The notes under the pieces: generated by a model
Databases searched by the model: none
Seen by the model: only the letters and a program-made list of their open reading frames with translations
Told to the model about the DNA's origin: nothing
Position numbers and translations under genes: made by a program
In this document: piece after piece, positions 7,309 to 8,982 of the stretch
Numbering within the stretch: the first letter of the stretch is position 1
How the letters are laid out: every line of letters begins with the position of its first letter
DNA from: an uncultured Oscillospiraceae bacterium
GTDB lineage: Bacteria; Bacillota; Clostridia; Oscillospirales; Oscillospiraceae
Length of the DNA: 8,982 bases
Assembly (NCBI GenBank): GCA_934515035.1
Contig: CAKSXP010000062.1
Span: 1 to 8,982 of the forward strand
Direction: 5' to 3'

Positions 7309-7336
7309 ATTATCGACAGAGAGGCCGCGCGGTAAA
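7309..7336 (-). promoter_or_regulatory. Possible separate promoter for the CBS gene
   Basis: On the minus strand TTTACC (7331-7336), a 16-bp spacer and GATAAT (7309-7314) form a moderate sigma-A-like match inside the 64-bp gap after spoIIP. The -35 is poor (4 of 6). If real, the CBS gene would be expressed independently of sporulation. Confidence 0.3.
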
Positions 7337-7342
7337 CATTTT

Positions 7343-8365
7343 TTATCCCACCATATCCAGAAGCGCCGGACCGGCAGCTTCCGCAAACAGGCGCACCGCG
7401 GCCAGCGCCTCCGGAAGCGTGTTTCCGCTGCTGCCGACCTCGAGAATGAGAGAACCGGTCGTCAGCTGCTGGTTATAGCGCTCCTGCTTTACCGCGACGG
7501 GGCGCGCAAGGCTCGGATAGGTGCCGGCAACTGCGTTTTGCAGAGTCAGCGCCAGCTTGAGGTTTTCCCTCCAGTATGGGTGGTACAGGCCGTTTTCGCC
7601 GGTCCCGACAAGCAGCATCAGCTGTGACGAGGCTTCGCCGCCCTCGTGCGCGACTGTTTTGTAGACAACATCGCCGTCGCACAGCGCATCGCGGTGCAGG
7701 TCGATGACGATGGCGATGCCGGGATATTGGGCGAGGTAGCTTTCCACGGCGGCACCTGAGCGGCTGTAAGAGCCCGTATAGCTTGGATAGTCGTATATAC
7801 CGCGGTCGTGTATGACGCTCAGTCCCTGAGCCTCAAAAGCCGCTGCAAGCTCGTCTCCGACACGTACGACATTATAATTGGTATCCTCTGTACGCACGGA
7901 GCCGCTTTCCTCATATATGTTTTCGGGATCGGGCGTATAAGCCTCACTCCCGTGGGTGTGTACTATAAGTATCTGCGGTCCCTCGCTCGGCAGCGTTAGT
8001 GAAACGCCTTCGCTCAGGAGCGCCTGTATGTCTATGTCGTACCCGGTCGCATTGTTGATGGTAAGACCGCCGCTGATGGTCGTTTCAAGGATATTTTCAT
8101 CCTCGGTGAACACGGGCTGCGGCGACGGTGAAGGACTCGGCGAGGGCGAGGGTTCCTGTCCGGTATCCGCAGACAGGGGCTGTGGCTCGGGCGAGGGCGT
8201 GTCCTCCACGGTCCCATCCTCTCCGAATGTTACGTTCAGACTTGCGTTTATCGGGCCGCTGCCCAGCTTTTCCCTGAGCCACTGCCCGGCCTGTTCTCCT
8301 CCTGCCAGAAGCGCGATGCGCAGGAGCATTGCGGCCAGCGTGACCGCTGCAAGACGCTTTTTCAT
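7343..8365 (-). CDS. spoIIP: Stage II sporulation protein P (peptidoglycan amidase/endopeptidase)
   Basis: SpoIIP is an engulfment peptidoglycan hydrolase that works with SpoIID and SpoIIM in the mother cell membrane. This copy has 340 residues. Residues 1-22 form a short hydrophobic anchor or signal, followed by a low-complexity Pro/Ser linker (about 56-84, including an alternating SP run). The catalytic domain is at about 130-335. Signature motifs are HTHGSEAY (H136, H138, E141), IDLHRDAL (D222, H224, R225) and LEVGSSGNT (E309), which are the expected zinc and catalytic positions of this amidase family. ATG at 8365 is chosen over an in-frame GTG at 8374 because GGAG (8374-8377) lies eight bases before the ATG but overlaps the GTG. 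It is shorter than the roughly 400-residue Bacillus subtilis protein, mainly before the catalytic domain. Known relatives are sigma-E controlled. Confidence 0.93.
   Translation of the reverse strand: MKKRLAAVTLAAMLLRIALLAGGEQAGQWLREKLGSGPINASLNVTFGEDGTVEDTPSPEPQPLSADTGQEPSPSPSPSPSPQPVFTEDENILETTISGGLTINNATGYDIDIQALLSEGVSLTLPSEGPQILIVHTHGSEAYTPDPENIYEESGSVRTEDTNYNVVRVGDELAAAFEAQGLSVIHDRGIYDYPSYTGSYSRSGAAVESYLAQYPGIAIVIDLHRDALCDGDVVYKTVAHEGGEASSQLMLLVGTGENGLYHPYWRENLKLALTLQNAVAGTYPSLARPVAVKQERYNQQLTTGSLILEVGSSGNTLPEALAAVRLFAEAAGPALLDMVG
8114..8155 (-). repeat. Ser-Pro low-complexity linker in spoIIP
   Basis: Codons for residues 71-84 of SpoIIP encode EP(SP)nQP, an imperfect hexanucleotide repeat in the DNA. 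It joins the membrane anchor to the catalytic domain and is probably an extended, flexible spacer. Copy number may vary between strains. Confidence 0.75.
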
Positions 8366-8373
8366 CTCCGGCA

Positions 8374-8380
8374 CTCCTTT
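8374..8380 (-). promoter_or_regulatory. Ribosome binding site of spoIIP
   Basis: AAAGGAG on the minus strand, eight bases before ATG at 8363-8365. Its last base is the first base of the alternative in-frame GTG, which rules that codon out as the main start. Confidence 0.8.
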
Positions 8381-8392
8381 CGTAGTGTGGAT

Positions 8393-8400
8393 AATATATG
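8393..8400 (-). promoter_or_regulatory. Possible sigma-E -10 element of spoIIP
   Basis: CATATATT on the minus strand resembles the sigma-E -10 consensus (CATACA-T) and lies about 30 bp before the spoIIP start. The matching -35 region about 14 bp further upstream is a poor match. The call rests largely on the known sigma-E control of spoIIP. Confidence 0.3.
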
Positions 8401-8423
8401 CACGGCGCCGGAGGATCAGAACC

Positions 8424-8452
8424 TTGCAGACGGAAAGAAAATGTGATATAAA
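8424..8452 (+). promoter_or_regulatory. Extended -10 sigma-A promoter of the TSCPD gene
   Basis: TTGCAG (8424-8429), a 17-bp spacer and TATAAA (8447-8452). TG at 8444-8445 gives an extended -10 (TGaTATAAA). Transcription would begin near 8459, leaving a leader of about 32 nt. This fits a constitutively expressed gene divergent from spoIIP. Confidence 0.75.
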
Positions 8453-8490
8453 TAATATTTACATAATGCAACAGAAAAGGAGCGTTTTCG

Positions 8491-8742
8491 ATGAATATCA
8501 CCTATAAGCCCAAGGGCGTATGCTCTCAGCTCATGAATATAGAGGTAGAGGACGGAAAGATCGTGTCCGTCTCTGTCACCGGCGGATGCGACGGAAACCT
8601 CAAGGGACTGTCCAGCCTGCTGCGCGGGATGGAGGTAGACGAGGCCATATCCAGACTCGAGGGAATACACTGCGGACGCAAGCTGACATCCTGCCCGGAT
8701 CAGATCGCGCAGGCGCTCAAACAGGCCAAACAGGCCGGCTGA
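8491..8742 (+). CDS. TSCPD domain-containing protein (TIGR03905-type)
   Basis: An 83-residue stand-alone TSCPD-domain protein. The diagnostic TSCPD motif is at 66-70. Conserved cysteines are C11, C33, C61 and C68, arranged as in the family and suggesting metal binding. The GGCDGNLKGLS stretch (31-41) and the start MNITYKPKGVCS are typical of this small Firmicute family. The same domain is found at the C-terminus of B12-dependent class II ribonucleotide reductases; the free-standing version has no established function. AAAAGGAG ends eight bases before the ATG. The gene is monocistronic here. I see no clear terminator hairpin after it. Confidence 0.92.
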   Translation: MNITYKPKGVCSQLMNIEVEDGKIVSVSVTGGCDGNLKGLSSLLRGMEVDEAISRLEGIHCGRKLTSCPDQIAQALKQAKQAG

Positions 8743-8982
8743 TTTAGCGAAACAGATTAACATAACACTGAGTAATAGTTTACCATAATTGCCTCAACGG
8801 TTTACCATAACGAATATTTCATAAAAAACATCCTGTCGAAACCGAACGCAATGCGTAGAATGCACATTTTCAACAACACAATATACGGTGGTCAAAATTC
8901 AAAAATGCGCTTAAATAACACGATATATTGATTATTTGTCAATCATAGACCAATTCGACAAAGCTGTTTTGTGCATAATGCC
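8743..8982. other. AT-rich intergenic DNA to the window edge, no gene seen
   Basis: After the TSCPD stop the sequence becomes markedly AT-rich: 81 G+C of 240 bases by hand count, about 34%. No open frame with a ribosome site is visible. It contains the 11-bp direct repeats at 8778-8810, a short inverted repeat TGATT/AATCA (8929-8945) and a bulged inverted repeat TTGTC/GACAA (8936-8961). It could be the regulatory region of a gene beyond the edge, or the border of an acquired element. Confidence 0.6.
8778..8810 (+). repeat. 11-bp direct repeat, period 22 bp
   Basis: GTTTACCATAA occurs exactly twice, at 8778-8788 and 8800-8810. The 22-bp period is about two helical turns, which puts both copies on one face of the DNA. 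That spacing is typical of tandem regulator sites, but the role is unknown. Confidence 0.6.

Noticed and set aside
7279..7386. Upstream extension of the CBS gene into spoIIP
   Set aside because: The added residues are unlike CBS proteins, and a perfect AAGGAGG is correctly placed for TTG at 7278.
8366..8374. GTG start for spoIIP three codons upstream
   Set aside because: The ribosome site overlaps this GTG; it is at ideal distance for the ATG at 8365.
1..8982. CRISPR array, tRNA, rRNA, riboswitch or complete insertion sequence
   Set aside because: No regularly spaced repeat array, cloverleaf, rRNA-like sequence, transposase frame or long structured leader was found on either strand; the only direct repeat has two copies.

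Overview
The window (about 9 kb) is a chromosomal stretch from a spore-forming, moderately high-GC Firmicute. SpoIIP, a GerMN-domain lipoprotein, a YqeG-type HAD phosphatase, a ComEA-like helix-hairpin-helix protein and strong AGGAGG ribosome binding sites all point to class Clostridia. The GC-rich coding sequence suggests an Oscillospiraceae/Ruminococcaceae-type gut anaerobe, but that placement is inferred from gene content and composition only.

Layout. (1) Positions 1-1244, minus strand: a D-alanyl-D-alanine carboxypeptidase whose C-terminus runs off the left edge, with a good sigma-A promoter in the divergent intergenic region. (2) Positions 1377-6777, plus strand: a tightly packed six-gene operon. 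It holds a small membrane-anchored ComEA-like HhH protein, an OmpR-family response regulator, its sensor histidine kinase, a lipoprotein with three GerMN-like repeats, a YqeG-family HAD phosphatase and an M24B Xaa-Pro aminopeptidase. Four of its five junctions are overlaps (23 bp, or 4-bp ATGA/TTGA type). The operon ends in a strong, apparently bidirectional hairpin terminator at 6796-6829. (3) Positions 6847-8365, minus strand: spoIIP followed by a two-CBS-domain protein, converging on that terminator. (4) Positions 8491-8742, plus strand: a small TSCPD-domain protein with an extended -10 promoter, divergent from spoIIP. (5) Positions 8743-8982: no gene found. This DNA is clearly AT-rich (about 34% GC by hand count) and carries an 11-bp direct repeat with a 22-bp period.

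How the genes fit together. Much of the window concerns the cell envelope and sporulation: peptidoglycan trimming (carboxypeptidase, SpoIIP), an envelope-sensing two-component system, and a GerMN lipoprotein translationally coupled to the kinase. The order regulator-kinase-GerMN lipoprotein resembles the actinobacterial mtrA-mtrB-lpqB arrangement. This is the most interesting feature here, because the lipoprotein may be an accessory of the kinase. I see no CRISPR array, tRNA, rRNA, complete insertion sequence or clearly undescribed multi-gene system.
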